A DNA stretch of 11,302 bases from Bacteroidota bacterium (GCA_018267795.1 JAFDXS010000030.1:1-11302), one strand, 5' to 3'. Positions 1-7,166 are shown, counted from the first letter of the stretch. The notes: a model not told the origin generated them from the letters alone. Program-made: numbers and translations.

Positions 1-7
1 CCAATCA

Positions 8-79
<72 letters not shown>

Positions 80-193
80 CAGTTAACAAGTTGGGGCAGC
101 GCAGCAGAGGGGAATGGAAATGAAAGTGTAAACATGGCTGCAAAGCCACAATCATAAACAAACAATTAAATACTTCTATTAAAAAAAATAACA
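80..193 (+). other. tRNA-Thr/tuf spacer and tuf leader
   Basis: This spacer has no Shine-Dalgarno site. A small hairpin, TGGCT (135-139), loop GCAA, AGCCA (144-148), lies in its middle and is not followed by a T-run, so it is not a terminator; a processing or stability role is possible. The last 45 bases are very A-rich up to the tuf ATG, as is usual for highly translated Bacteroidota genes that rely on unstructured A-rich leaders. I found no convincing TTG/TAnnTTTG promoter here, so tuf is probably transcribed from upstream of the tRNA. Confidence 0.4.
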
Positions 194-1381
194 ATGGCAA
201 AAGAGACCTTTAAGCGGGAAAAACCCCACGTAAACATTGGTACCATTGGCCACGTTGACCATGGTAAAACCACTTTGACAGCGGCTATAACTACGATTCT
301 GGCAAACAAAGGTTTGGCGGAAAAGAAAGGATATGATGAAATCGATGCTGCTCCGGAGGAAAAAGAACGTGGTATCACGATCAACACAGCTCACGTAGAA
401 TACCAGACAGCTAACCGCCACTATGCGCACGTTGACTGTCCAGGTCACGCTGACTATGTGAAGAACATGATCACTGGTGCTGCGCAGATGGACGGTGCTA
501 TCCTGGTGGTTGCTGCTACCGATGGTCCGATGCCTCAAACTAAAGAACACATCCTTCTGGCTCGCCAGGTAGGTGTACCTCGTATCGTGGTATTCATGAA
601 CAAAGTTGATCTGGTTGACGATCCTGAAATCCTTGACCTGGTTGAAATGGAAATTCGTGAATTGCTGAGCAAATACGAATATGATGGTGATAACACACCA
701 ATAATAAAAGGTTCTGCTACCGGCGCTCTTGCTGGTGAAGAACAGTGGGTTAAAGCTGTTGAAGATCTGATGGAAGCTGTTGATAGCTACATCCCTCTTC
801 CTCCGCGCCCAATCGATCAGCCGTTCCTGATGTCTGTAGAAGACGTATTCACTATCACTGGTCGTGGTACTGTTGCTACAGGTCGTATCGAACGCGGTAT
901 CATTAAAGTTGGCGAAAACGTAGAAATCGTAGGTTTCAACGAAGATCCGCTTAGCTCTACTGTTACTGGTGTTGAAATGTTTAAAAAACTTCTTGACCAG
1001 GGTCAGGCAGGTGATAACGCAGGTTTACTGCTCCGCGGTATTGAAAAGAAAGATATCCGTCGTGGTATGGTAATCTGTGCTCCTAAGAGCATCACTCCGC
1101 ACACTGAATTCAAAGGTGAAGTTTATGTACTGAGCAAAGAAGAAGGTGGTCGTCACACTCCATTCTTCCAGAAATACCGCCCTCAGTTCTATTTCCGTAC
1201 TACAGACGTAACTGGTGAGTGCGAACTGCCAGCTGGTGTGGAAATGGTAATGCCTGGTGATAACGTGAACCTTACTGTTAAACTGATTGCTCCAATAGCA
1301 ATGGAAAAAGGTCTGAAATTCGCGATCCGCGAAGGTGGCCGTACAGTAGGTGCCGGTCAGGTTACTGAAATAATCAAATAA
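194..1381 (+). CDS. tuf: Elongation factor Tu
   Basis: EF-Tu is the GTPase that delivers aminoacyl-tRNA to the ribosomal A site in the cytoplasm. The 395-residue product has the usual family length and all G motifs: GHVDHGKT (19-26), the switch I GITI (60-63), DCPGH (81-85), NKVD (136-139) and GSA (173-175). The G domain is followed by the two beta-barrel domains, domain 2 from about residue 210 (TGRGTVATGRIERG segment) and domain 3 from about 300 (FFQKYRPQFYFRTTDVTG segment). The ATG at 194 gives the canonical N-terminus MAKETF. It follows tRNA-Thr and is closed by a strong terminator directly after the stop, with no tRNA-Trp or secE behind it, unlike the common Bacteroidota tuf-trnW-secE-nusG order. 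Nothing suggests truncation or transfer. Confidence 0.99.
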   Translation: MAKETFKREKPHVNIGTIGHVDHGKTTLTAAITTILANKGLAEKKGYDEIDAAPEEKERGITINTAHVEYQTANRHYAHVDCPGHADYVKNMITGAAQMDGAILVVAATDGPMPQTKEHILLARQVGVPRIVVFMNKVDLVDDPEILDLVEMEIRELLSKYEYDGDNTPIIKGSATGALAGEEQWVKAVEDLMEAVDSYIPLPPRPIDQPFLMSVEDVFTITGRGTVATGRIERGIIKVGENVEIVGFNEDPLSSTVTGVEMFKKLLDQGQAGDNAGLLLRGIEKKDIRRGMVICAPKSITPHTEFKGEVYVLSKEEGGRHTPFFQKYRPQFYFRTTDVTGECELPAGVEMVMPGDNVNLTVKLIAPIAMEKGLKFAIREGGRTVGAGQVTEIIK

Positions 1382-1403
1382 GTTTTTTAATATTCTTTAT
1401 TTG

Positions 1404-1435
1404 AATCACCCCGCTATTGCGGGGTGATTTTTTTT
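1404..1435 (+). terminator. Rho-independent terminator of tuf
   Basis: An 11-bp perfect stem (1404-1414 with 1419-1429) closes a TATT tetraloop; its core is CACCCCGC/GCGGGGTG. It runs into eight consecutive T residues (1428-1435). It begins 22 bases after the tuf stop, so it should end the tRNA-Thr/tuf transcript and insulate the next gene. Confidence 0.93.
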
Positions 1436-1468
1436 ACTCAAATAAATTAAAAAAAAGGCCGGGATTTT

Positions 1469-1496
1469 TTTAACCATACCATTTTTTTTAGCGTCT
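1469..1496 (+). promoter_or_regulatory. ECF-type promoter, copy 1 (upstream of T9SS cargo gene)
   Basis: TTTAAC (1469-1474) is followed after exactly 17 bases by CGTCT (1492-1496). The same pair with the same spacing lies upstream of the sigma operon (2578) and of the second T9SS gene (5469). An AAC-containing -35 and a CGT-containing -10 about 16-17 bases apart is the general ECF sigma layout. The predicted start of transcription is near 1503, leaving a leader of about 135 bases before the ATG at 1638. That it is used by the sigma factor encoded at 2649 is inference. Confidence 0.6.
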
Positions 1497-1566
1497 ATAT
1501 GCATATAGTGGTCTCAGCCCCTAACCCCTAACATCAAATTTCGAATTGATTACCCCATATAAACCC

Positions 1567-1596
1567 TTGTGTGCTAAAGCTATTTGTATAACTTTA
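1567..1596 (+). promoter_or_regulatory. Candidate housekeeping promoter of the 1638 gene
   Basis: TTG (1567-1569), 19 bases, then TAACTTTA (1589-1596) matches the Bacteroidota primary-sigma consensus TTG-N17-23-TAnnTTTG at all but the last base. Transcription would begin near 1603, about 35 bases ahead of the ATG. It lies downstream of the ECF-type element, so this gene may have two promoters. Short motifs of this kind arise by chance in AT-rich DNA. Confidence 0.4.
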
Positions 1597-1637
1597 TCAA
1601 TGCTACCTGTCTTCAATAATGATTAAAAACTTGTCTG

Positions 1638-2504
1638 ATGAAAACGCTCCGCTACTCTTTTACTATCTGTCTCCTCATTCTTTCCAGGTCATTACTTGCC
1701 CAAACCTTTTATAATGGCAGCCTTGAGCCTGTAGTTGCGGCCTCCGTTAGCTCCTGCATGGATAATAACTATTGGGGCATTAATACGATAGGAAATGTAT
1801 TTATGACTACCGTAGGCCCGCAAAAAATGTATGTAGCCGATAATACCTGTGGCTTAGGCTTTGCTAAAGACGGTGCTCACTACATAGGCTTGCATTATAG
1901 CCCTAAGTTGTTTCGTGGCAATCAACTTCTGTTGGAGTTAAATGCTGATATGATTGCCGGAAAAAGTTATGTATTTTCTTTTTATTATAAAGGCCCTTCA
2001 CCATTAGTGGGTACCGGTGCCAACCTGGAATACGGATATGCGGTCAATGATACAACAGTTGATACTACTGCCGCTGTATTTGTAATTGCCCCGGTTGATA
2101 CTGTTTGGCGTAAAGTTACAGCTACCGTTACACCTGCGGTAAATTGCCGCTTCATATGGGTAGCTGCACTCTCTCCTGCCGGAGCGTCCAACGATTCGGC
2201 CACTACTTATGTAGATTATTTTGTGTTCAATCCTCCCAGCAATGTACCTATTGTAAACAAAGGCACAGGCTTGCACATATACCCTGAACCTTTAAAAACC
2301 ACAGCCACGCTTGAGTTGGATGATAATATAGTGCTGCCATGCAGTATGGTGCTGTACGATATCTCAGGACATATAGTACTGCAACAAAGTATTAATGACA
2401 GGAAGGTGCTATTAAATAAAGCAGGCCTTAATAATGGCATGTATTTCCTGCAGCTCACCGATAGAAATGCCGTAAGGTACACTACTAAATTGCTGGCAGA
2501 TTAA
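1638..2504 (+). CDS. Secreted T9SS cargo protein with jelly-roll-like body
   Basis: The 288-residue product is predicted to be exported by Sec and then moved across the outer membrane by the type IX system. Residues 1-21 form a signal peptide (basic start, hydrophobic core, LLA|Q cleavage). Residues about 23-200 are beta-rich and resemble galactose-binding or carbohydrate-binding jelly rolls: an N-terminal FYNGSLEP segment, a W..VTATVTP segment near 157-166 and a closing YVDYFVF strand at 191-197. The ligand cannot be told. C40 and C71 could form a disulfide. Residues about 211-288 are a type A T9SS sorting domain with HIYPEP (for the usual YPNP), VLYDISGHIV, a GLNNGMYFLQL strand and a final TTKLLAD. 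It has its own ECF-type element and possibly a housekeeping promoter, and stands just ahead of the sigma operon. The sorting domain is secure; the body assignment is tentative. Confidence 0.88.
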   Translation: MKTLRYSFTICLLILSRSLLAQTFYNGSLEPVVAASVSSCMDNNYWGINTIGNVFMTTVGPQKMYVADNTCGLGFAKDGAHYIGLHYSPKLFRGNQLLLELNADMIAGKSYVFSFYYKGPSPLVGTGANLEYGYAVNDTTVDTTAAVFVIAPVDTVWRKVTATVTPAVNCRFIWVAALSPAGASNDSATTYVDYFVFNPPSNVPIVNKGTGLHIYPEPLKTTATLELDDNIVLPCSMVLYDISGHIVLQQSINDRKVLLNKAGLNNGMYFLQLTDRNAVRYTTKLLAD

Positions 2505-2577
2505 CGGCATTTGATAAAGTGCAAAACCATAGCCTGCGGGCTTTACGCTGATATCAGGTATATTACTATCAAAATTC

Positions 2578-2605
2578 TTTAACGGCCGGTCTTATTATTG
2601 CGTCT
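2578..2605 (+). promoter_or_regulatory. ECF-type promoter, copy 2 (sigma operon, autoregulation)
   Basis: TTTAAC (2578-2583), 17 bases, then CGTCT (2601-2605), the same spacing as the copies at 1469 and 5469. The 17-base spacer here is unlike the other two, which argues that only the two boxes are conserved. Transcription would start near 2612, about 37 bases before the TTG start of the sigma gene. It fits positive autoregulation, which is common for ECF sigma factors. Confidence 0.62.
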
Positions 2606-2648
2606 TAATAAATAACGGACACGGCCTTGTTCCTACGTAAGATATAAA

Positions 2649-3227
2649 TTGACGAGCAACGAGCATATATATAACCCACAGAATGAGGTCAACCTGGAAG
2701 ATGAGCAGCTTAGGTTGATACAAGGGTGTATTGCTGGTGACAGGAAGTCGCAAAAGGCCTTGTACGACAAATATGGTAATATGATATTTGGCGTAATAAG
2801 AAGATATGAAAACAGTATGGAGGTTGCAGAAGAAATATTGAATGATGCATTCATCCTCATCTTCACAAAATTAAACCAGTACTCTTTCAATGGTTCTTTT
2901 GAAGGCTGGATGAGGAGAATAACAATAAACTGTACAATAGATCACTACAGGAAGAATATAAAACACCAAAAAGTAATAAGCACCGATTTCGAAACAATAG
3001 ACCCATACATTGAAGATGACGCAGCCAGCAAACTTTACTACAAAGAACTATTACAAATTATACATACACTTTCAGAATCTCAGCGAATGGTTTTTAACCT
3101 CTTCGTGTTCGAAGATTATACACACAAGGAAATAGCAGAACAGCTTGGTATAAGCGAAGGATATAGCAAATGGTATTTAAACGATGCAAGAAAAAAAATT
3201 AAAGAGAAAATTTATTTGATGAAGTAA
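2649..3227 (+). CDS. RNA polymerase sigma factor, ECF subfamily
   Basis: This is a 192-residue two-domain ECF sigma factor, the normal length for the group, which directs RNA polymerase to a small promoter set. Region 2 covers about 21-103, with LIQGCIAGDRKSQKALYDKY (23-42), DAFILIFTKL (66-75) and the -10 recognising segment GSFEGWMRRITINCTIDHYRK ending at 102. Region 4 covers about 141-190 with the helix-turn-helix HKEIAEQLGISEGYSKWYL and RKKIKEKI. There is no region 1.1 or 3, nor the extra C-terminal domain of some ECF groups. No ATG precedes region 2 in frame (the first is codon 45); the TTG at 2649 is the best start and lies about 37 bases after the predicted transcription start. A TTG at 2715 would remove only the first 22 residues. 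The next gene begins 7 bases after its stop, so the two are co-transcribed and probably form a sigma/anti-sigma pair. Confidence 0.92.
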   Translation: MTSNEHIYNPQNEVNLEDEQLRLIQGCIAGDRKSQKALYDKYGNMIFGVIRRYENSMEVAEEILNDAFILIFTKLNQYSFNGSFEGWMRRITINCTIDHYRKNIKHQKVISTDFETIDPYIEDDAASKLYYKELLQIIHTLSESQRMVFNLFVFEDYTHKEIAEQLGISEGYSKWYLNDARKKIKEKIYLMK

Positions 3228-3234
3228 AAAATAG

Positions 3235-5340
3235 ATGGAAGAACAGAAAAAACATATGGACGATCTGTTTCGGCAGCAACTGAATGACTATCAGGAAGCG
3301 CCCCGGACTGGCATGTGGGATAGGATAGAAGGTAATCTGGATAAAATAGATGCGACAAAGGCACCCGGCAATAAGAAAACTGGTGGCTCCCGCGGCTTTA
3401 TGGGTTATTCCATAGTTATATTGCTATTGATAGCTGCAGCGTTCTTCATTTATAAACAATCATCAAACCCTGCAACAGCAGACAAAACCTCACTGGCAAA
3501 TAACACAACAAAAAATACTGATAAAGAAAGTACGCCTGCTACAATAAAAACAGATAATACACAAGCCACACAAGCCAATACCGCCGGGAAAACTAATAAA
3601 GCACTTGCATCTAATAATAGTAGCTCAAACATTTCAACCCAGGCAAATAACAATACTCAAAACAATAACGAAACTGCTACTACTGTAAAGCATAGTATCA
3701 GGAAAGTACACACTGCAAACAGGATAGCAAAGCACAATAATAAACCAACTCAGAAAAATACCTTAGCTCATAACAACTCTGTTGCAGACGTAAATAATAA
3801 AGACAATAGTAACGCAGTTGATAAAAGTATAACAACAAACAATCCTGCTAAGCCCGCAACTGCAACTGAAAGCACTGATATAAGTACTGCCACTGCAACA
3901 ACTTCTGCGCATAGCAACCCAAAGCAAAATAAGAATGCTTCAAAGCATAAGGAAGAAATATCAACTGCAAAAACTAATATTGAATCAGTCACCCCAGCTG
4001 CTACTTCCCCAAAAACAGCCGCAGCGAAGCATATTAAGTCAAGGCCTGCACAGGTGAAGACAGAAGAAAACAACAGTAAAAGTGTAGCACCGGTACTGTC
4101 TGCTGCAACAACCAAAGAAAAGAAAAGCAAGCAACATACCGATCTGGCTAATGCTGCTACCCCTAAAGACAATACAAGAAATAACACCGATGCACCTGCA
4201 AAAAAAGAAAGACTAAATACAGCTGTAAAGAAATCTGCTCCTGCAAATACGGATGTTGCAAAGCAAGACGTACCTGCCGCAAAGCCTGCTGTTTCAAAAA
4301 CTAATAAAAATATTACTCCGGCAGAAAAGAAAGCAGAGCCGGTTGCCAACACTAAAAAAATAACCGAAATACCGCCTGCAAGTAAACCTGTAGCAGCAAA
4401 AGAAAGCACAACCAGTAACCCGCTAAAACAAGACGTTGAAACACCTAAGCCTGAACTGTCGGCCAAAGAAAATGTTACATTGAACAAAATAGACAGCAGC
4501 GTGAAAGACGGTGTACCAGATAACGGCGGTAGCAGTGATGTGGCAAGTGCAACGGTAAACACCTTTAGCTTACAGGGTGGTGTGAAGCTTGGTTATGAAC
4601 AGGGTTTTAGTACCTATACCACTAGCAAGTTTGTCGGGGCAATTTATGCGCAGGTAGCCCTATCCGATAAGCTCGGAATATTATTTCAGCCTGCAATAAA
4701 ATATACACAGCTAAAAAATAACATTGACTATGGTTCTAAATCATACTATAGCAATACAGGCACACAAATAGCAAGAGTAGATACTATATCAAAAGACAGT
4801 TTGTTCAATTACCATTACTATGGCACTTACGATTCTATAGTTGTAAAAACTAAAACCACAACCACCTCTTACATCGGTTTTGAATTGCCAATAATGCTCA
4901 AGTATAAACTTTCAGGTTCATTCTCACTATTGGGTGGCGTAAATATTGACATAAGTAACCTATTTGTGATAGGTGATAATACAAACACCATGCATCTCAG
5001 AACACCTGAAGACAGCAGTGGCATATTGCATACTTACGAAGCGAGTGCTTATTTCAACTCAGTGAAATACACACATCCCGGCAGACCATACTCTTCTTAT
5101 GTATCCTCAGCTACTCAGGCGCAGACTACAGCACGCATAGGCTATATGCTGGGGCTCGACTATTCTATAGCCAGTAAGTTTACACTTGAGTTCCTCATGA
5201 CACAATCATTATCCGGCTATAACAATATTTCAGACAAGAATATAAAGAGCCTGTATTCACAACCATACTTCCGTTTATCAATCGGCTACCAATTGTTCAA
5301 TATCAGCAAAAAGAAAGTACCATACAATGGCGGTCTATAG
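3235..5340 (+). CDS. Putative trans-envelope anti-sigma/outer-membrane beta-barrel protein
   Basis: The 701-residue product has four parts. Residues 1-53 are polar and predicted cytoplasmic (DDLFRQQLNDYQEAP, then MWDRIEGNL), like the N-terminal segments found beside ECF sigma genes in Bacteroidota. Residues about 56-73 form one hydrophobic helix, with K/R-rich GNKKTGGSR before it, so the N-terminus should be inside. Residues about 76-440 are a low-complexity N/T/A/K/S/P linker with no aromatic residue, Cys or Met. Residues 441-688 alternate as amphipathic strands (for example YIGFELPIMLKYKL from 546, RIGYMLGLDYS from 634, FRLSIGYQLF ending at 688) and fit a small PorT-like/OMP_b-brl barrel with a terminal aromatic; a 13-residue tail follows. 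I infer that it sequesters the sigma factor while anchored in the outer membrane. No RsiW/RseA-type zinc motif is visible. An alternative is a structural tether without anti-sigma activity. Confidence 0.8.
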   Translation: MEEQKKHMDDLFRQQLNDYQEAPRTGMWDRIEGNLDKIDATKAPGNKKTGGSRGFMGYSIVILLLIAAAFFIYKQSSNPATADKTSLANNTTKNTDKESTPATIKTDNTQATQANTAGKTNKALASNNSSSNISTQANNNTQNNNETATTVKHSIRKVHTANRIAKHNNKPTQKNTLAHNNSVADVNNKDNSNAVDKSITTNNPAKPATATESTDISTATATTSAHSNPKQNKNASKHKEEISTAKTNIESVTPAATSPKTAAAKHIKSRPAQVKTEENNSKSVAPVLSAATTKEKKSKQHTDLANAATPKDNTRNNTDAPAKKERLNTAVKKSAPANTDVAKQDVPAAKPAVSKTNKNITPAEKKAEPVANTKKITEIPPASKPVAAKESTTSNPLKQDVETPKPELSAKENVTLNKIDSSVKDGVPDNGGSSDVASATVNTFSLQGGVKLGYEQGFSTYTTSKFVGAIYAQVALSDKLGILFQPAIKYTQLKNNIDYGSKSYYSNTGTQIARVDTISKDSLFNYHYYGTYDSIVVKTKTTTTSYIGFELPIMLKYKLSGSFSLLGGVNIDISNLFVIGDNTNTMHLRTPEDSSGILHTYEASAYFNSVKYTHPGRPYSSYVSSATQAQTTARIGYMLGLDYSIASKFTLEFLMTQSLSGYNNISDKNIKSLYSQPYFRLSIGYQLFNISKKKVPYNGGL

Positions 5341-5401
5341 CTGGTTCTAAATTGCTGTATTACTTTAGTTTACACTGTTCTGAAGAATAAATAGGATTCC
5401 T

Positions 5402-5432
5402 AAAGGCTGCAATATTGCAGCCTTTCCCTTTT
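5402..5432 (+). terminator. Terminator of the sigma/barrel operon
   Basis: A 24-base perfect palindrome (5402-5425, half-site AAAGGCTGCAAT) lies 61 bases after the barrel gene stop and is followed by TTTCCCTTTT. The GC-rich GGCTGC/GCAGCC stem plus T-rich tail fits a rho-independent terminator, though the T-run is interrupted by CCC. It separates the operon from the ECF-type element at 5469. Confidence 0.75.
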
Positions 5433-5468
5433 GTGCCAAGATTTAATTCAAAAAATAATAGACTTTTT

Positions 5469-5496
5469 TTTAACCCTATTCCTTTGCCCTACGTCT
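5469..5496 (+). promoter_or_regulatory. ECF-type promoter, copy 3 (upstream of PKD/T9SS gene)
   Basis: TTTAAC (5469-5474), 17 bases, then CGTCT (5492-5496). Copies 1 and 3 also share a run of at least seven T ending in the box, C after AAC, and an AGCCCCTAA stretch downstream of the -10 (1516-1524 and 5506-5514). Predicted start near 5503, with a leader of about 58 bases to the ATG at 5561. No good primary-sigma promoter was seen here, so this may be the main promoter of the gene. Confidence 0.6.
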
Positions 5497-5560
5497 TTTT
5501 TACAGAGCCCCTAAAAGGCAATTATTTAATCAATAATACAACCTAAAAAAAACGTAAATC

Positions 5561-7087
5561 ATGAAAAGAATCTTTACGACCCTGATCGCCCTTTTGCTGG
5601 TGCAATCAGTCTTCGCCTGCTCAGCCAGCTTTGGCTGGTATCAAAGCCCTACAGCCACCAGCGCCCTAAACGTTAATTTTTATAACACCTCCAGCTATGG
5701 TACCACCAGCCCCGGTTCAGCATGGATCTATTATGGTGATGGTTCATCAGGCTATTTTTCTACCGCCACCTCATCACTATCGCATGGCTATGCTTCGCCG
5801 GGTACATACAATCTCGAAATGACAATTTACGTTTATGATTCCCTTACAAGCACATATTGTACTGATTCTGTAAGAGATACAATTACAATTGATTACCCGC
5901 CGTGTGCTTCTACTGTAGGTACTGCTATATCAGGCAGCACAGTAACATTTGCTGCAACTACACCTGCGGGCACTACAGGTATGACTTATGATTGGTCATT
6001 CGGCGACGGTACTACTGGTACTGGCTCTCCTGTTTCACACACTTACACTACCATCGGCACACACAACGTTACTCTAGTAGCATATTCAAGCAGCCCCAGC
6101 TGCCTGGACAGTGTGTTTTTTGATGTTACAACGGGCACAGGTGCTAATGTTATCGGTGGTTATATAAACAGGGATACTGTTACTTCTCCTTCTGATACTG
6201 CTGTCTATAAAGTATGGCTGATTACTTATGATTCCTCTACCCACATCATACAAGCAGTGGATTCCCAGACAATTATAAGTCCTTATACATCTACTTACTA
6301 TTCCTTCTCCGGTAAGCCTACAGGTTCTTACCTTGTTAAAGCACACATAACTAATGGCCCTACATCAGGTTCCGGTTATATACCTACATATCATGACTCC
6401 AGCGCATATTGGAGTGGTGCTCTTTTCGTAGCTCACAACAGCGCCGGGCCTAGTTATGGCGTGGATATATGGATGAAGCATGGCACTGTTATATCAGGCC
6501 CTGGCTTCATAGCAGGTAATGTACTGTATGGCGCTGGTAAAACAACTGGTGGTGGTCCTGTAGGCGCACCTGTAACAGGTCTTTTAGTAATGCTGCGCGA
6601 TGTAAAAAATAATATAGTAGCAAGCACTTATACTGATGCAAGCGGTAACTACAAAATAAGCAACATCCCTTACGGTACTTACAGCATCTATCCTGAAGAT
6701 ATGGGCTATAAGACTACTGCATGGGGTAGCATAAATATTACATCTGCTAATCCGCATGTAAATGGTATCAACTTCACGCAGAATTCAACTTCTATCAAAC
6801 CTGGTACTACCGCTGTACCAACTGTTGCCGGAAGCGTTGCAAGCGTTGCAGTGTATCCTAACCCTACAAGCGGTAAGCTTACTATCCAGTGGGATGCTTC
6901 AGTATCTAAGACTGCTAACGTAAACGTTACAAACATTGCAGGTCAGACAGTTTACAGCACACAGCTGAATATTGATGGTGTAGAACGCAGCGAAGTAAAT
7001 CTTACAAACCTCAATGCCGGTTTATATTTCATGAACATCACTTCAGGTAATCTAAACTACACACAGAAAATATCTATCCAGCACTAA
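5561..7087 (+). CDS. Secreted multidomain T9SS protein with PKD and Cna-B-like repeats
   Basis: The 508-residue product is a modular surface or released protein. Residues 1-19 are a signal peptide ending VFA|C. Residues about 20-113 form a PKD-like domain (YYGDG 57-61, SHGYASPGTYNLEM 74-87). Residues about 115-192 are a clear PKD domain (DWSFGDG 144-150, SHTYTTIGTHNVTLVAY 159-175). Cysteine pairs C20/C100 and C116/C181 could brace these domains. Residues about 197-305 and 315-408 look like two Cna-B/CarboxypepD_reg-type sandwiches; the second is more typical, with TDASGNYKISNIPYGTYSI (358-376). Residues about 427-508 are a type A T9SS sorting domain with VYPNPTSGKLTIQW (431-444), NVTNIAGQTVYS and NLNAGLYFMNI. 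No catalytic domain is seen, so adhesion, scaffold or ligand display is more likely than enzyme activity. It follows the sigma operon, has its own ECF-type element, and ends at a strong terminator. Confidence 0.9.
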   Translation: MKRIFTTLIALLLVQSVFACSASFGWYQSPTATSALNVNFYNTSSYGTTSPGSAWIYYGDGSSGYFSTATSSLSHGYASPGTYNLEMTIYVYDSLTSTYCTDSVRDTITIDYPPCASTVGTAISGSTVTFAATTPAGTTGMTYDWSFGDGTTGTGSPVSHTYTTIGTHNVTLVAYSSSPSCLDSVFFDVTTGTGANVIGGYINRDTVTSPSDTAVYKVWLITYDSSTHIIQAVDSQTIISPYTSTYYSFSGKPTGSYLVKAHITNGPTSGSGYIPTYHDSSAYWSGALFVAHNSAGPSYGVDIWMKHGTVISGPGFIAGNVLYGAGKTTGGGPVGAPVTGLLVMLRDVKNNIVASTYTDASGNYKISNIPYGTYSIYPEDMGYKTTAWGSINITSANPHVNGINFTQNSTSIKPGTTAVPTVAGSVASVAVYPNPTSGKLTIQWDASVSKTANVNVTNIAGQTVYSTQLNIDGVERSEVNLTNLNAGLYFMNITSGNLNYTQKISIQH

Positions 7088-7111
7088 TCTGCTATTGTGT
7101 TTTGATTTAAT

Positions 7112-7152
7112 AAAAAGGGCCAGACAGTATTAAGCTGTTTGGCCCTTTTTTT
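7112..7152. terminator. Bidirectional terminator between convergent genes
   Basis: A 16-bp stem (7112-7127 with 7135-7150, one G-T pair) with a seven-base loop carries the core AGGGCCAGACAG. It is flanked by five A on the left and seven T on the right (7146-7152), so it can act on both strands. It lies between the stop of the PKD/T9SS gene (7087) and the stop of the minus-strand gene (7167). Confidence 0.92.
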
Positions 7153-7166
7153 ATGAGAGATTTATT

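Noticed and set aside
179..550. Minus-strand open frames opposite the start of tuf
   Set aside because: Shadow frames of the strongly conserved EF-Tu G domain; no independent support.
1517..1531. Short tandem repeat CCCCTAACCCCTAA
   Set aside because: Two units only, with no further structure; its AGCCCCTAA part is noted as shared with the 5506 region but is not a repeat element in itself.
2531..2544. Small hairpin AGCC-TGCG-GGCT after the first T9SS gene
   Set aside because: Only 4 bp of stem and three T residues; too weak to call a terminator, so read-through toward the sigma operon is possible.
3768..4562. Long open frame (264 codons) on the minus strand inside the barrel gene
   Set aside because: It is the complement of the low-complexity N/T/A/K linker, which yields a stop-poor, hydrophobic F/L/V/A/S-rich string. 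There is no conserved domain, and the plus-strand frame has clear domains on both sides.
5561..5620. Lipoprotein signal (C20) in the PKD/T9SS protein
   Set aside because: The sequence SVFAC lacks the usual Leu at -3 and has a bulky Phe at -2, and C20 has a plausible disulfide partner (C100) in the first PKD-like domain; T9SS cargo normally uses signal peptidase I.
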